Shown here one piece after another: positions 37,390-46,847 of a stretch of 64,000 nt of DNA. Position 1 is the first letter of the stretch, and every line of letters starts with the position of its first letter. Made by a program: the position numbers and the translations under genes. The notes under the pieces are model-generated. The model saw only the letters and a list, made by a program, of their open reading frames with translations. It was not told the origin of the DNA and did no database searches. Origin of the DNA: Agrobacterium salinitolerans (GTDB lineage: Bacteria; Pseudomonadota; Alphaproteobacteria; Rhizobiales; Rhizobiaceae); the NCBI RefSeq assembly GCF_002008225.1, contig NZ_MRDH01000037.1, positions 1-64,000 of the forward strand. The letters run 5' to 3'.

Positions 37390-38847
37390 ATGACCACTTC
37401 CGGCGTTCGCGTCCGCATCGCACCTTCCCCCACCGGCGAGCCGCATGTCGGCACCGCCTATATCGCGCTGTTCAACTATCTCTTCGCCAAGAAACACGGC
37501 GGCGAGTTCATCCTGCGCATTGAGGATACCGACGCCACCCGCTCGACCCTCGAATACGAGCAGAAGGTGCTGGAAGCCCTGCGCTGGACCGGCCTCACCT
37601 GGTCGGAAGGCCCCGATGTCGGCGGCCCTCACGGCCCCTACCGCCAGTCCGAGCGCAAGGCCATGTATTGGCCATATGCCGAAGAACTTCTCGAAAAAGG
37701 CCATGCCTTCCGCTGTTTCTGCACGCCCGAGCGGCTGGAGCAGATGCGCGAAGCCCAGCGCGCGGCCGGCAAGCCGCCGAAATATGACGGCCATTGCCTC
37801 AACCTGAAGGCCGAGGAGGTGACCGCCCGCGTTGCCGCCGGTGAAGCGAACGTCGTGCGCATGAAAATTCCGACCGAAGGGTCGTGCGATTTCCATGACG
37901 GCGTTTATGGCGACGTGTCGATCCCGTGGGATTCCGTCGACATGCAGGTGCTGATCAAGGCCGACGGCATGCCGACCTATCACATGGCCAATGTCATCGA
38001 CGACCACCTGATGAAGATCAGCCATGTGGCGCGCGGCGAAGAATGGCTGGCATCTGTGCCCAAGCACATTCTGCTTTACCGTTATTTCGGCTGGCAGGAG
38101 CCGGTGTTCATGCATCTTTCGCTGATGCGCAACGCCGACAAGTCGAAGCTTTCCAAGCGCAAGAACCCGACCTCGATCTCCTATTATTCTGCGCTCGGTT
38201 ACCTGCCGGAAGCGCTGATGAACTTCCTTGGCCTGTTTTTCATCCAGATCGCCGAGGGCGAAGAGCTTCTCACCATGGAAGAGCTCGCCGCAAAGTTCGA
38301 CCCGGAGGCGCTTTCCAAAGCCGGCGCTATTTTCGACATCCAGAAACTGGACTGGCTGAACGGCCGCTGGCTGCGCGAAAAGCTCTCGCCGGAAGAGTTC
38401 ATTGCCCGCACAATGGAATGGGCGATGGAGAATTCCCGCCTGACCGAGGGCCTGAAGCTTGCCCAGAGCCGCGTTTCCAAGCTCGGTGAGCTGCCGAACC
38501 TTGCCGGCTTTCTGCTCGCAAGCGATGCTGGCCTCACACCCGCTTCCTTTGCCGGGCTGAAGAGCAAGCCGGAGGAAATCCACGAAATCCTCACCACCGT
38601 TGCAGCAGACCTCGAAAAGATGCCTGACTGGAACGTGGAAGCCATCGAGGCCGAGCTGCGCGATGTGGCCGAACGCACCGGCAAGAAGCTGCGCGTCGTC
38701 ACCCCGCCGCTGTTCGTCGCCATGTCCGGATCGTCGCGCTCGCTGCCGCTGTTTGACTCGATGGCGCTGCTTGGCCGCTCTGTGGTGCGCCAGCGCCTGA
38801 AGGCTGCGATTACCGTTGTGGCCACGATGGTTGGCAGCGGAAGCTGA
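37390..38847 (+). CDS. gltX: Glutamate--tRNA ligase
   Basis: This 485-residue class I synthetase charges tRNA-Glu. The HIGH-like motif is PSPTGEPHVGTAY at residues 11-23, KMSKS-like KLSKRKNPTS near residue 247, and a C-terminal anticodon-binding domain follows. ATG at 37390 is favoured over GTG at 37381. Many alphaproteobacteria have two GltX proteins, one sometimes acting on tRNA-Gln; which of the two this is cannot be decided here. A RIME-like element separates it from lysS. Confidence 0.93.
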   Translation: MTTSGVRVRIAPSPTGEPHVGTAYIALFNYLFAKKHGGEFILRIEDTDATRSTLEYEQKVLEALRWTGLTWSEGPDVGGPHGPYRQSERKAMYWPYAEELLEKGHAFRCFCTPERLEQMREAQRAAGKPPKYDGHCLNLKAEEVTARVAAGEANVVRMKIPTEGSCDFHDGVYGDVSIPWDSVDMQVLIKADGMPTYHMANVIDDHLMKISHVARGEEWLASVPKHILLYRYFGWQEPVFMHLSLMRNADKSKLSKRKNPTSISYYSALGYLPEALMNFLGLFFIQIAEGEELLTMEELAAKFDPEALSKAGAIFDIQKLDWLNGRWLREKLSPEEFIARTMEWAMENSRLTEGLKLAQSRVSKLGELPNLAGFLLASDAGLTPASFAGLKSKPEEIHEILTTVAADLEKMPDWNVEAIEAELRDVAERTGKKLRVVTPPLFVAMSGSSRSLPLFDSMALLGRSVVRQRLKAAITVVATMVGSGS

Positions 38848-38903
38848 TAATTTGGTGTTGGCGTTCACGCCGGCATCTTGAAATATACCCCTCTGCTTGG
38901 GGT

Positions 38904-39044
38904 ACCCCCCCTCTGCCCTGCCGGGCATCTCCCCCTCAAGGGGGGAGATCGACAAGCGGCTGACACCTTGCCCATGGAACGGGCGGGCGTGGCATCTGAT
39001 CTCCCCCCTTGAGGGGGAGATGCCCGGCAGGACAGAGGGGGGTA
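38904..39044. repeat. RIME-like inverted-repeat element 2
   Basis: Arms at about 38904-38951 and 38998-39044 are inverted copies of one another and of the arms at 26831-26988. The left arm runs from ACCCCCCC to GGGGGGAGATC. The interior has no gene. Confidence 0.75.
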
Positions 39045-39098
39045 AGCCCCGAGCGCAAAGGGTAACCGCAACGAACAAGCCCGCTTAAGGCAAAAAAC

Positions 39099-40598
39099 AT
39101 GACCGACACCAAGACCGAAACCACCGCCCTTTCCTCCGACGCGACAGAAGTGCGCCGCCAGAAACTTGCGCTGCTGCGCGAGCAGATCGGCGACGTCTAT
39201 CCGGCGCATTTCCACCGCACGATGAGCAATGCCGAGCTGGCGGAAAAATATGCCGATATCGAAGCCGACGTCGAAACCGGCGATACGGTGACGGTGGCGG
39301 GACGCGTTTATTCCTCGCGCAATTCCGGCATGTTCATGGATATCCATGACGCCTCCGGCAAGGTGCAGATTTTCTCTCACAAGGATACGACGCCGGAAGC
39401 GGCTCGCAACCTGCTGCCGATGATCGATATCGGCGACATCATCGGCGTAACCGGCAAGGTGCGCCGCACCAAGCGCGGCGAACTGACGATCAACGCCGAA
39501 GAAATCACCATGCTGACCAAGTCGCTGCTGCCGATGCCGGAGAAGTGGCACGGCGTCTCCGACATCGAGCTGCGTTACCGCAAGCGCCACCTCGACATCC
39601 TCTCTAACGAGGAATCCAAGCTGCGCTTCCTTCAGCGGTCGAAGATTCTCTCCGGCATCCGCCGTTTCATGGAAGCCGAAGGTTTCCTCGAAGTCGAGAC
39701 GCCGATGTTGCAGACCGTTTATGGCGGTGCGACGGCTGATCCGTTCAAGACCTTCCACAACACGCTGAAGATGGACATGTATCTGCGCATTGCGCCGGAA
39801 CTGTTCCTGAAGCGCACGCTGGTATCGGGCCTTTCCGACAAGGTGTTCGAAATCAACCGCAACTTCCGCAATGAAGGCGTCTCCACCCGGCACAATCCTG
39901 AATTCACCATGATGGAGTGCTATTGGGCCTATGCCGACTACGAAGACATCATGGGTCTCGTTGAGCGGCTGTTCGAGACGCTCGCGATCTCGCTGCATGG
40001 CACCACCGAGGTGGAATTCCAGGGCCAGACGATCTCCTTCAAGGGTCCGTTCAAGCGCGTTCCCATGCCCGATGCGGTGAAGGAAGCGACGGGCATCGAC
40101 TTCCTCGCCATCAAGACCGACGAAGAAGCCCGCGCTGCCGCCAAGGCTGCCGGTTTCGCCGTCGAGAAGGACTGGACCTGGGGCGAATGCCTTGCTTTCA
40201 TCTTTGAAGAAAAGGTCGAAGGTACGCTGATCCAGCCGAGCCACGTCACCCATTTCCCGAAGGACATCTCGCCCTTCGCCAAGGAAGTACCGGGCGAACC
40301 GCGCCTTGTCGAGCGTTTTGAGAGCTATTGCAACGCCTGGGAAGTGGGCAATGCATTCTCGGAACTCAACGATCCCGAAGAGCAGCGCCGCCGCATGGTG
40401 GAGCAGCTGGAGCAGGCCCATGCCCGCGGCGAAAAGGACAAGCAGCTGGACGACGAGTTCCTTGACGCCATCGACCAGGGCATGCCCCCCGCCGGCGGCC
40501 TCGGCATCGGTGTCGATCGCCTGATCATGCTGCTCACCAACGCCCCGTCGATCCGCGACGTCATCCTATTCCCTGCCCGCCGCAACAAGGCGGATTGA
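39099..40598 (+). CDS. lysS: Lysine--tRNA ligase, class II
   Basis: This 499-residue class II synthetase charges tRNA-Lys. An N-terminal OB-fold anticodon domain (VAGRVYSSRNSG) is followed by the catalytic core with FLEVETPMLQ (motif 1), FRNEGVSTRHNPEF (motif 2) and GGLGIGVDRL (motif 3). Many alphaproteobacteria instead carry the class I enzyme LysK, so a class II enzyme is notable. ATG at 39099 follows AAGG. Confidence 0.96.
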   Translation: MTDTKTETTALSSDATEVRRQKLALLREQIGDVYPAHFHRTMSNAELAEKYADIEADVETGDTVTVAGRVYSSRNSGMFMDIHDASGKVQIFSHKDTTPEAARNLLPMIDIGDIIGVTGKVRRTKRGELTINAEEITMLTKSLLPMPEKWHGVSDIELRYRKRHLDILSNEESKLRFLQRSKILSGIRRFMEAEGFLEVETPMLQTVYGGATADPFKTFHNTLKMDMYLRIAPELFLKRTLVSGLSDKVFEINRNFRNEGVSTRHNPEFTMMECYWAYADYEDIMGLVERLFETLAISLHGTTEVEFQGQTISFKGPFKRVPMPDAVKEATGIDFLAIKTDEEARAAAKAAGFAVEKDWTWGECLAFIFEEKVEGTLIQPSHVTHFPKDISPFAKEVPGEPRLVERFESYCNAWEVGNAFSELNDPEEQRRRMVEQLEQAHARGEKDKQLDDEFLDAIDQGMPPAGGLGIGVDRLIMLLTNAPSIRDVILFPARRNKAD

Positions 40599-40609
40599 GG
40601 GGATAAAGC

Positions 40610-40631
40610 CAGGCGGCCGAAAAGCCGCCTG
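40610..40631 (+). terminator. Probable lysS terminator
   Basis: An 8-bp perfect stem (CAGGCGGC with GCCGCCTG) with a six-base loop lies 11 bp after the lysS stop. No T run follows, so it may be weak. Confidence 0.5.
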
Positions 40632-40773
40632 CTTCAAATGAGAGTCTTATGCCGTTTCGATCAATTTAAACCGGACCGCGGTGGGACAGGCCCGACAATG
40701 ACGGTCGAGTATAACGGACCAAGAGAGCAAGACAGCCTGGATGTCAAACAACATCCCATCGCGGCCGCTATCT

Positions 40774-41703
40774 TTAATGCCCCGGGGTCCCCACACCCGG
40801 CTCTTCCGCAGCGACATTCTCATTCGCTGCTGCCTTCTCCTCCGCCGCCTGCGCGGTCGTCGAGCCCTTTCCGAAGATCAGTGATTTCAGATAGGACAGG
40901 CTGAAGACGCTGCCGCCGCTGGCTTCCGGCGTCGAGGTCAGAAGTTCGTCGGCAGCCGGTTCGCCATGCGCTTCGGGAGACGGAGTTTCACCGTGGGGTT
41001 CGGGTGTCGTTTCGTCATGACCAGGCTCTTTCGGCGCAGCACCATGTTCCCCGCCGGCCTCACCCTTGCCTTCGCCGTGAGCTGTGGTGGACTTGGTTTC
41101 GTGGCCGCCCGCTTCCGGCTCCGTGGCGGGCGTCGCGCAATCAGCCAAATCGCTGAGGCTTGCCGCCAGCGCCTCGGTATCTTCGAGCGGCAGATCGATG
41201 CGCAGGCCGTAAAACTGGCCGCTGCCATTCGCCGCGCCGTCATAATAGAAGGCGGAATAACGATGGGCATCCGCGCCTTCGGGAATCTTTGCCGGATCGG
41301 GAATGAAGACCACCTGCGCGGCAATGGCGCGGCCGCGCATTTCCGAACGCAGTTGCGGACCGTTCTGGTCCAGCACGGAAACCTGCACCAGATCGGGTTT
41401 CTGCTTGTCGTAAACCGCCCTTGCGACACGAAGCGCCGTCTTCAGCCGCTCTGCGCCGTCACCGCCCTGGGTGCGAATGAATTTGCGGACCCATAGGGAA
41501 CCGTTCTTGCGGATATTGACCGTCTGGACCGCGTCGCAGGAAAGCCCGTTGGTAGAAGCGTAGGATGGACCGAGCAGCCGCTCGCTGCCGATAAAAACGG
41601 CAGCAGAGCCGGTCGCACCCGCCAAAAGCAGGATCCCGCCTCCAATCATAACGAGCTTGCGCGAAAACCGCATTCGTCCGAATACAGCTTTCACCCGCAA
41701 CAT
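40774..41703 (-). CDS. Membrane-anchored His/Glu/Gly-rich hypothetical protein
   Basis: I do not recognise a family for this 309-residue protein. A single membrane segment (LVMIGGGILLLAGATGSAAV) lies near residue 17, so most of the chain is probably periplasmic. Residues about 45-190 look folded. From about 195 to 250 there is a low-complexity tail rich in His, Glu, Gly and Pro (GGEHGAAPKEPGHDE, HGETPSPEAHGEP). Such tails can bind metals. The gene is divergent from sitA, a manganese transporter, so a metal-related role is tempting but unproven. Confidence 0.65.
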   Translation of the reverse strand: MLRVKAVFGRMRFSRKLVMIGGGILLLAGATGSAAVFIGSERLLGPSYASTNGLSCDAVQTVNIRKNGSLWVRKFIRTQGGDGAERLKTALRVARAVYDKQKPDLVQVSVLDQNGPQLRSEMRGRAIAAQVVFIPDPAKIPEGADAHRYSAFYYDGAANGSGQFYGLRIDLPLEDTEALAASLSDLADCATPATEPEAGGHETKSTTAHGEGKGEAGGEHGAAPKEPGHDETTPEPHGETPSPEAHGEPAADELLTSTPEASGGSVFSLSYLKSLIFGKGSTTAQAAEEKAAANENVAAEEPGVGTPGH

Positions 41704-41900
41704 CCTGACATCAAGTACCCCGTCTTACGCCCTCACCCCGAAACGTGGCTCGAAGAATGAGGAACACACGCGGGACGAGCTCCGGACCACGCTGTCCGAG
41801 CCTCGCGATAGTGCCGCTTTCTCATTGAAAAAAGTTTAATCCCATAGGCACAAGACCGGCAAAAACGCGCCAATTTCGGACATTTGCGAAATGCACTAAT

Positions 41901-41917
41901 TTGCGAATGATTTGCAA
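41901..41917. promoter_or_regulatory. Mur/Fur-type box 1 upstream of sitA
   Basis: TTGCGAATGATTTGCAA is a 17-bp palindrome with one mismatched pair, just before the -35 box TTGACA (41923-41928). Its layout suits a Fur-family (Mur) site. Confidence 0.6.
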
Positions 41918-41922
41918 TAGCG

Positions 41923-41969
41923 TTGACAAGCGTGATTTTATAACAGATGGTATTGCGAATTAATCGCAA
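41923..41969 (+). promoter_or_regulatory. sitA promoter and Mur/Fur-type box 2
   Basis: TTGACA at 41923-41928 is followed by a weak -10 near 41946. A second palindrome, TTGCGAATTAATCGCAA, occupies 41953-41969, over the expected start site. Mur represses sit operons in Sinorhizobium and Rhizobium when manganese is plentiful. Confidence 0.6.
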
Positions 41970-41987
41970 CAAAATCTGGTGAGCCCC

Positions 41988-42878
41988 GTGAACTTCCATA
42001 AAATCCGCCACGCCATTTTCGCTTTTTCGCTTTTCCTTCCCGGTGCTGCCCTCGCTCAGGAAAAACCGACCGTCGTGACGACCTTCACCATCATCGCCGA
42101 CATGGCGCGCAATGTGGCGGGCGATGCGGCCGAGGTGGAAAGCATCACCAAGCCGGGCGCTGAAATTCACAACTACCAGCCGACGCCGCGCGATATTCTC
42201 AAAGCCCGCAAGGCTGATCTGGTGCTTCGCAACGGCCTCAATCTGGAATTGTGGTTCGAAAAGTTCCTGGCCAACCTCTCCGGCGTGCCGAGCGTGACGG
42301 TGAGCGAAGGCGTGGAGCCCATGGCCATCAGCGGCGGGGCGTACCAGGGAAAACCCAATCCGCACGCCTGGATGTCCCCCGATAACGCCTTGATCTACGT
42401 GGAAAATATCCGCAAGGGCCTGACGGATATCGACCCTGCCCATGCGGATGTCTATGCCGCCAATGCCAAGGCCTATTCGGACAAGATCAGAGCCACCGTG
42501 CAGCCGATCCGCGACACGCTTTCCGTTCTGCCTGAAAACAAGCGCTGGTTGGTGACGAGCGAAGGCGCGTTTTCCTATCTCGCCCGCGATTTCGGCCTGA
42601 AGGAACTGTTCCTGTGGCCGGTCAATGCCGACAGCCAGGGCACACCGCAGCAGGTGCGCGGCGTGATCGACGCCATGCGCGAGCACAATATCCACGTCAT
42701 CTTCAGCGAAAGCACGGTTTCCGCCGATCCCGCCCAGCAGGTGGCAAAGGAAACCGGCGCAGCCTATGGCGGCATCCTCTATGTGGACTCGCTGAGCGAG
42801 GCGGACGGTCCGGTTCCGACCTATCTGGACCTTCTGCGCGTCACCAGCGAAACAATCGCCAAGGGGCTGTCTTCATGA
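41988..42878 (+). CDS. sitA: SitA-type manganese ABC transporter binding protein
   Basis: This 296-residue cluster A-I metal-binding protein has a signal peptide ending near ALAQ. Metal ligands are expected in HNYQPTPRD (His), PNPHAWMSP (His) and [10 protein letters not shown] (Glu), with an acidic residue in DSLSEADGP, the layout of SitA/MntC. GTG at 41988 is preferred because GGTGAG lies six bases upstream; GTG at 41979 is an alternative. It leads the sitABCD operon and overlaps sitB by ATGA. Confidence 0.92.
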   Translation: MNFHKIRHAIFAFSLFLPGAALAQEKPTVVTTFTIIADMARNVAGDAAEVESITKPGAEIHNYQPTPRDILKARKADLVLRNGLNLELWFEKFLANLSGVPSVTVSEGVEPMAISGGAYQGKPNPHAWMSPDNALIYVENIRKGLTDIDPAHADVYAANAKAYSDKIRATVQPIRDTLSVLPENKRWLVTSEGAFSYLARDFGLKELFLWPVNADSQGTPQQVRGVIDAMREHNIHVIFSESTVSADPAQQVAKETGAAYGGILYVDSLSEADGPVPTYLDLLRVTSETIAKGLSS

Positions 42879-43780
42879 GAATGGGCAGTAAAAAAGCAGG
42901 CGGCCTGACGGTTCAAAATGCGACAGTGACCTATCGAAACGGCCACACCGCATTAAGAAATGCCAGCTTTTCCATCCCCCGCGGAACGATCACTGCACTT
43001 GTCGGCGTCAATGGCGCCGGCAAGTCCACGATTTTCAAGGCGATCATGGGTTTCGTGCCTTTGGCCGCCGGTTCCGTCTCGATCTTCGACCTGCCGGTGA
43101 AGGAAGCGCTCAGAAAAAACCTTGTCGCTTATGTGCCACAGGCCGAGGAGGTGGACTGGAGTTTTCCGGTGTTGGTCGAGGATGTGGTGATGATGGGCCG
43201 TTATGGCCACATGAATTTCCTGCGCATCCCGTCGAAACGCGACCACCAGATGGTCGAGGAAGCGCTGAAACGCGTCAACATGCTCGATTATCGCAAGCGC
43301 CAGATCGGCGAACTATCCGGCGGGCAGAAGAAGCGGGTGTTTCTCGCCCGCGCGCTTGCGCAGGAGGGTCAGGTGATCCTGCTGGATGAGCCGTTCACCG
43401 GTGTCGATGTGACGACGGAAGAGCAGATCGTCGCGCTTCTGAAAGCGCTGCGTGACGAAGGCCGGGTCATGCTGGTTTCCACCCATAATCTCGGCAGCGT
43501 GCCGGAATTCTGTGACCGCGCGGTCTTCGTCAAGGGCACGGTGCTGGCATCGGGCAAGACGGCGGACACCTTCAACGAGGAGAACCTGCAAAAGGCCTTC
43601 GGCGGCAGCCTGCGCCACTTCGTGCTTGGCGGGGCCGACCTGCATGACGACGCCGATCCTCGCCGGGTGAAGGTCATCACCGATGACGAGCGGCCCTTCG
43701 TGATCTATGGCAAGAACGGCCAGAACGGGCGCGATCCTGAGGCTCCGAAAGAAAAAGTCGATGATAAACAGCCTTCTTGA
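42875..43780 (+). CDS. sitB: SitB-type manganese ABC transporter ATPase
   Basis: This 301-residue ATPase carries Walker [10 protein letters not shown] near residue 42, signature [15 protein letters not shown] near 150 and Walker [13 protein letters not shown] near 170. The start is set by the ATGA overlap with sitA at 42875-42878, and the 3' end overlaps sitC by 20 bases. It powers uptake of manganese, and possibly iron. Confidence 0.92.
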   Translation: MRMGSKKAGGLTVQNATVTYRNGHTALRNASFSIPRGTITALVGVNGAGKSTIFKAIMGFVPLAAGSVSIFDLPVKEALRKNLVAYVPQAEEVDWSFPVLVEDVVMMGRYGHMNFLRIPSKRDHQMVEEALKRVNMLDYRKRQIGELSGGQKKRVFLARALAQEGQVILLDEPFTGVDVTTEEQIVALLKALRDEGRVMLVSTHNLGSVPEFCDRAVFVKGTVLASGKTADTFNEENLQKAFGGSLRHFVLGGADLHDDADPRRVKVITDDERPFVIYGKNGQNGRDPEAPKEKVDDKQPS

Positions 43781-44621
43781 GCCTTTCACTTATGGTTATA
43801 TGCTGAACGCCATCTGGGTCAGCGCACTGGTGGGCGGAGTCTGCGGCTTTCTCTCCGCCTATCTGATGCTGAAGGGCTGGTCGCTGATCGGCGATGCTCT
43901 TTCCCATGCCATCGTTCCCGGTGTTGCGGGCGCCTATATGCTCGGCCTGCCCTTTTCGCTCGGTGCTTTTCTTTCCGGCGGGCTTGCAGCCGGTTCCATG
44001 CTGTTCCTGAACCAGAAGACGCGACTGAAGGAAGACGCCATCATCGGGCTGATCTTCACCTCGTTTTTCGGGCTTGGCCTGTTCATGGTGTCGCTCTCGC
44101 CCACCTCGGTGAATATACAGACCATCGTGCTCGGCAATATTCTGGCGATCACCGCCGAAGACACCATTCAGCTGGCGCTGATCGGCGGCATCAGCCTCAT
44201 CGTGCTGGCGCTGAAATGGCGTGACTTCATGGTGGTGTTCTTTGATGAGAACCATGCCCGCACCGTGGGGCTGAAACCGGAAGTGCTGAAGGTGATCTTC
44301 TTCACCCTGCTGGCCGCATCGACGGTTGCCGCCCTGCAGACGGTCGGGGCTTTCCTCGTCGTTGCCATGGTGGTGACGCCGGGCGCCACCGCCTATCTCT
44401 TGACCGACCGTTTCGAGCGGCTGATCCTGATGAGCCTCATCATCGGCGCGGCCACCAGCTTCGTCGGCGCCTATCTCAGCTATTTCCTCGATGGCGCGAC
44501 GGGCGGTGTCATCGTCGTGCTGCAGACGGCGATCTTCCTTGCCGCCTTCGTTTTTGCGCCAAAGCACGGCCTGCTCGCATCCCGCGCCAAGGCCCGCAAG
44601 GCACTGGAGGAAACGCCATGA
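43761..44621 (+). CDS. sitC: SitC-type metal ABC transporter permease
   Basis: This 286-residue permease has about eight membrane segments starting at residue 14 ([20 protein letters not shown]), as in the metal-type ABC-3 family. ATG at 43761 is chosen because the upstream reading overlaps sitB more deeply and has no membrane segment. It ends as ATGA with sitD. Confidence 0.92.
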   Translation: MINSLLEPFTYGYMLNAIWVSALVGGVCGFLSAYLMLKGWSLIGDALSHAIVPGVAGAYMLGLPFSLGAFLSGGLAAGSMLFLNQKTRLKEDAIIGLIFTSFFGLGLFMVSLSPTSVNIQTIVLGNILAITAEDTIQLALIGGISLIVLALKWRDFMVVFFDENHARTVGLKPEVLKVIFFTLLAASTVAALQTVGAFLVVAMVVTPGATAYLLTDRFERLILMSLIIGAATSFVGAYLSYFLDGATGGVIVVLQTAIFLAAFVFAPKHGLLASRAKARKALEETP

Positions 44622-45472
44622 GCGACACTCTCGAACTCGCCATCCTGCCGTTTCAGCTGCCCTTCATGCAATATGCCTTCGTCATTACACTCATGATCGC
44701 CGTGCCAATGGCGATGCTCTCCTGTTTTCTGGTGCTGAAGGGCTGGTCGCTGATGGGGGATGCGGTTTCCCATGCCGTGCTGCCCGGCGTGGTGGTGGCC
44801 TATATCGTTGGCATACCGCTCTCCATCGGTGCTTTCATCGCCGGCATGATCTGCGCGCTCGGCACGGGTTTCATCAAGGAAAACAGCCGCATCAAGGAAG
44901 ATACGGTGCTCGGCATCGTCTTCTCGGGAATGTTCGGTCTGGGGCTGGTGCTTTATGTGAAGGTGCAGAGCGATGTCCATCTCGATCATATCCTCTTCGG
45001 CGACATGCTCGGCATTGCGCCATCAGACATGTTGGAAACAGGGGTGATCGCACTTTTCGCCACGCTGTTCCTCGGCATCCTGCGCAAGGACCTGTTGGTC
45101 AACGCCTTCGATGCGCAGCACGCCAAAGCCATCGGCCTGCCGGTGCGCCTGCTGCATTATGGTCTGCTGATGGTGTTATCGCTGACCGTCGTCGGTGCAT
45201 TGAAGGCGGTGGGCATCATTCTCTCAGTCGCCATGCTGGTCGCGCCGGGCGCAATCGCCTTCCTGCTGACCCGGCGTTTTTCCGCCATGCTGCTGGTGGC
45301 GATTACGGTAGCGGTCGCCTCATCGCTTTCGGGCATATGGCTAAGTTTCCTGATCGACAGTGCGCCGGCTCCGACCATCGTCATGTTCATGAGCCTTGCT
45401 TTCGTTGCCACCTTCATCCGCACCACCTGGAAGGCCCGGCGGATCGATGCTGCGGGAGAGACAGGCTTCTAG
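44618..45472 (+). CDS. sitD: SitD-type metal ABC transporter permease
   Basis: This 284-residue ABC-3 permease is the partner of SitC. Both share a KGWSLMGDAVSHAVLPGV-type motif near residue 40, and SitD has hydrophobic segments throughout. The start is set by the ATGA overlap with sitC (44618-44621). A hairpin-forming terminator follows directly. Confidence 0.92.
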   Translation: MSDTLELAILPFQLPFMQYAFVITLMIAVPMAMLSCFLVLKGWSLMGDAVSHAVLPGVVVAYIVGIPLSIGAFIAGMICALGTGFIKENSRIKEDTVLGIVFSGMFGLGLVLYVKVQSDVHLDHILFGDMLGIAPSDMLETGVIALFATLFLGILRKDLLVNAFDAQHAKAIGLPVRLLHYGLLMVLSLTVVGALKAVGIILSVAMLVAPGAIAFLLTRRFSAMLLVAITVAVASSLSGIWLSFLIDSAPAPTIVMFMSLAFVATFIRTTWKARRIDAAGETGF

Positions 45473-45520
45473 AGCATCTCCGGTGAAAGCCGGTTCACCT
45501 GAAATGCTCTTTCTCTTTGC
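45471..45520 (+). terminator. sit operon terminator
   Basis: Nested inverted repeats (AGAGCAT 45471-45477 with ATGCTCT 45504-45510, and GGTGAA with TTCACC inside) are followed by TTCTCTTT. The repeat start overlaps the sitD stop. No gene was seen in 45521-45684. Confidence 0.65.
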
Positions 45521-45684
45521 TTTTGTGCAGTCCGAACGCAAAACCGCTAACGCACTTTTGCTGGACATGCTCGAGAACAACGATTTTTGCGGGCGTGTGG
45601 AACATTTCCGCCTTTTGCGCGTCATTTTACTGAGCCAGTCGCGGGGCGTCAGGCTCGGGAAAATTATGCAAAAGGGGAAGCACC

Positions 45685-45858
45685 ATGCTGAAGTGGGCTC
45701 TTATTTTCTTCGTGATTTCTTTGATCGCAGGCGTATTCGGCTTTACCGGAATTTCGGCGGCCGCAGCGGGCGTGGCCCGCATTCTGTTCTTCATCGCCGT
45801 GGTGATCTTCCTGGTCTTCCTCGTGCTTGCACTGATGGCCGGAAGCGCGGTCGTCTGA
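45685..45858 (+). CDS. DUF1328/YtjA-family small membrane protein
   Basis: This 57-residue protein begins [20 protein letters not shown] and has two hydrophobic segments with a Gly/Ala stretch between. It matches the DUF1328 (YtjA) pattern of tiny inner-membrane proteins; function is unknown. AAAGGGGAAG lies before the ATG at 45685. It is shorter than 60 residues and easy to miss. Confidence 0.88.
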   Translation: MLKWALIFFVISLIAGVFGFTGISAAAAGVARILFFIAVVIFLVFLVLALMAGSAVV

Positions 45859-45861
45859 ATG

Positions 45862-45897
45862 AAAAAAGGCGACCCGGTTTTATGCCGGTCGCCTTTT
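45862..45897. terminator. Bidirectional terminator, DUF1328-SDR
   Basis: GGCGACCCGG pairs with CCGGTCGCC (one bulge), flanked by six As on the left and TTTTCTCTTT on the right. It ends the DUF1328 gene and, on the other strand, the SDR gene at 45917. Confidence 0.7.
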
Positions 45898-45916
45898 CTC
45901 TTTCCAGTAAAGATAA

Positions 45917-46648
45917 TCAGCCCGTCCAGCCGCCATCGATCACATGAATCTGGCCGGTGGTGAAACCAGCCTCGTCCGACGCGAGATAGGTAACAAGTGC
46001 GGCGATTTCTTCCGGCGTGGCGATACGGCCCATCGGCTGGCGGGCGATGAAATCGGCCAGCGCCTGTTCGTAGTTGCCAGTGGCGCGCAGGCGGTCATGC
46101 AAGGACGGGCTGTCGACGGTGCCGGGGCAAATGGCGTTGCAGCGAATGCCCTTGGTGACGAAATCGGCGGCGATGGCCTTGGTGAGACCCACGACGGCCG
46201 CCTTGGAAGCGGTATAGGCGAAACGGTTGGGCACGCCCTTCACGCTTGAAGCAACCGACGACATGTTGACGATCGCGCCCTTGCCCTTTTCCAGCATGCC
46301 GGGCAGGAAGGCGCGGCAAGTGCGGTACATGGCCTTGGCATTGAGATCGAAGGAGAAATCCCAGTCCTTTTCTTCACAATCGAGAATCGTGCCGGAATGC
46401 ACGAAGCCGGCGCAGTTGAACAGCACATCCGCATGGCCGATATCCGCGGCGAAATCCTTGACGCCATCACCATCAAGCACGTTCAGAACCCGGGTTTCCG
46501 CACCTTTAAGGGTGGAAAGCGCCTGCTCGTTGATATCGGTGGCGATGACGCGCGCGCCGAGCGATGTGAAGCGCTCCGCCGTCGCCCGGCCGATACCCTG
46601 ACCGGCGGCGGTGATCACCACTGTCCGGCCGTTAAAATCCTGCACCAT
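45917..46648 (-). CDS. SDR oxidoreductase resembling BDH2/DHRS6
   Basis: This 243-residue classical SDR has ITAAGQGIG near residue 12 and SxxxxYTASK (Tyr and Lys of the active site) near 140. The stretch VLDCEEKDWDFSFDLNAKAM, with GFVHSGT before it, strongly recalls eukaryotic BDH2/DHRS6, a hydroxybutyrate-type dehydrogenase; related bacterial enzymes act on keto-deoxy sugar acids. ATG at 46648 is preceded by GGAGG (about 10 bases). The IclR regulator at 46848 is divergent, so this may be its target. Substrate is unknown. Confidence 0.88.
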   Translation of the reverse strand: MVQDFNGRTVVITAAGQGIGRATAERFTSLGARVIATDINEQALSTLKGAETRVLNVLDGDGVKDFAADIGHADVLFNCAGFVHSGTILDCEEKDWDFSFDLNAKAMYRTCRAFLPGMLEKGKGAIVNMSSVASSVKGVPNRFAYTASKAAVVGLTKAIAADFVTKGIRCNAICPGTVDSPSLHDRLRATGNYEQALADFIARQPMGRIATPEEIAALVTYLASDEAGFTTGQIHVIDGGWTG

Positions 46649-46727
46649 GAATAGCCTCCCGCTAAGGCGCGCCCATCCGCCGTGGACTGGAACGCTGAAT
46701 TTGAATGATCTCAAATATGGATCGACA

Positions 46728-46755
46728 ATTCATATGTAAACGCGGTATTCATATG
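46728..46755. promoter_or_regulatory. Direct repeat, likely IclR-site region
   Basis: ATTCATATG occurs at 46728-46736 and again at 46747-46755, 19 bases apart (nearly two turns), in the divergent SDR-iclR gap. CATATG within each is itself palindromic. Confidence 0.45.
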
Positions 46756-46847
46756 GCGTCAAGCAAACTTGCGCGGATGCGGGGTATCGGGCAACCATAT
46801 TTTAACGTACCCCGCGGGGCGCACACACAAACCATCATCGAGGCCAG

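Noticed and set aside
26831..39044. The paired GC-rich palindromes as CRISPR-like or phage attachment sites
   Set aside because: Only two arms per element in inverted orientation, with no direct repeats, spacers, integrase or cas gene nearby.
37372..40421. Long minus-strand frames opposite gltX and lysS
   Set aside because: No family motif, and composition fits shadow reading of GC-rich synthetase genes.
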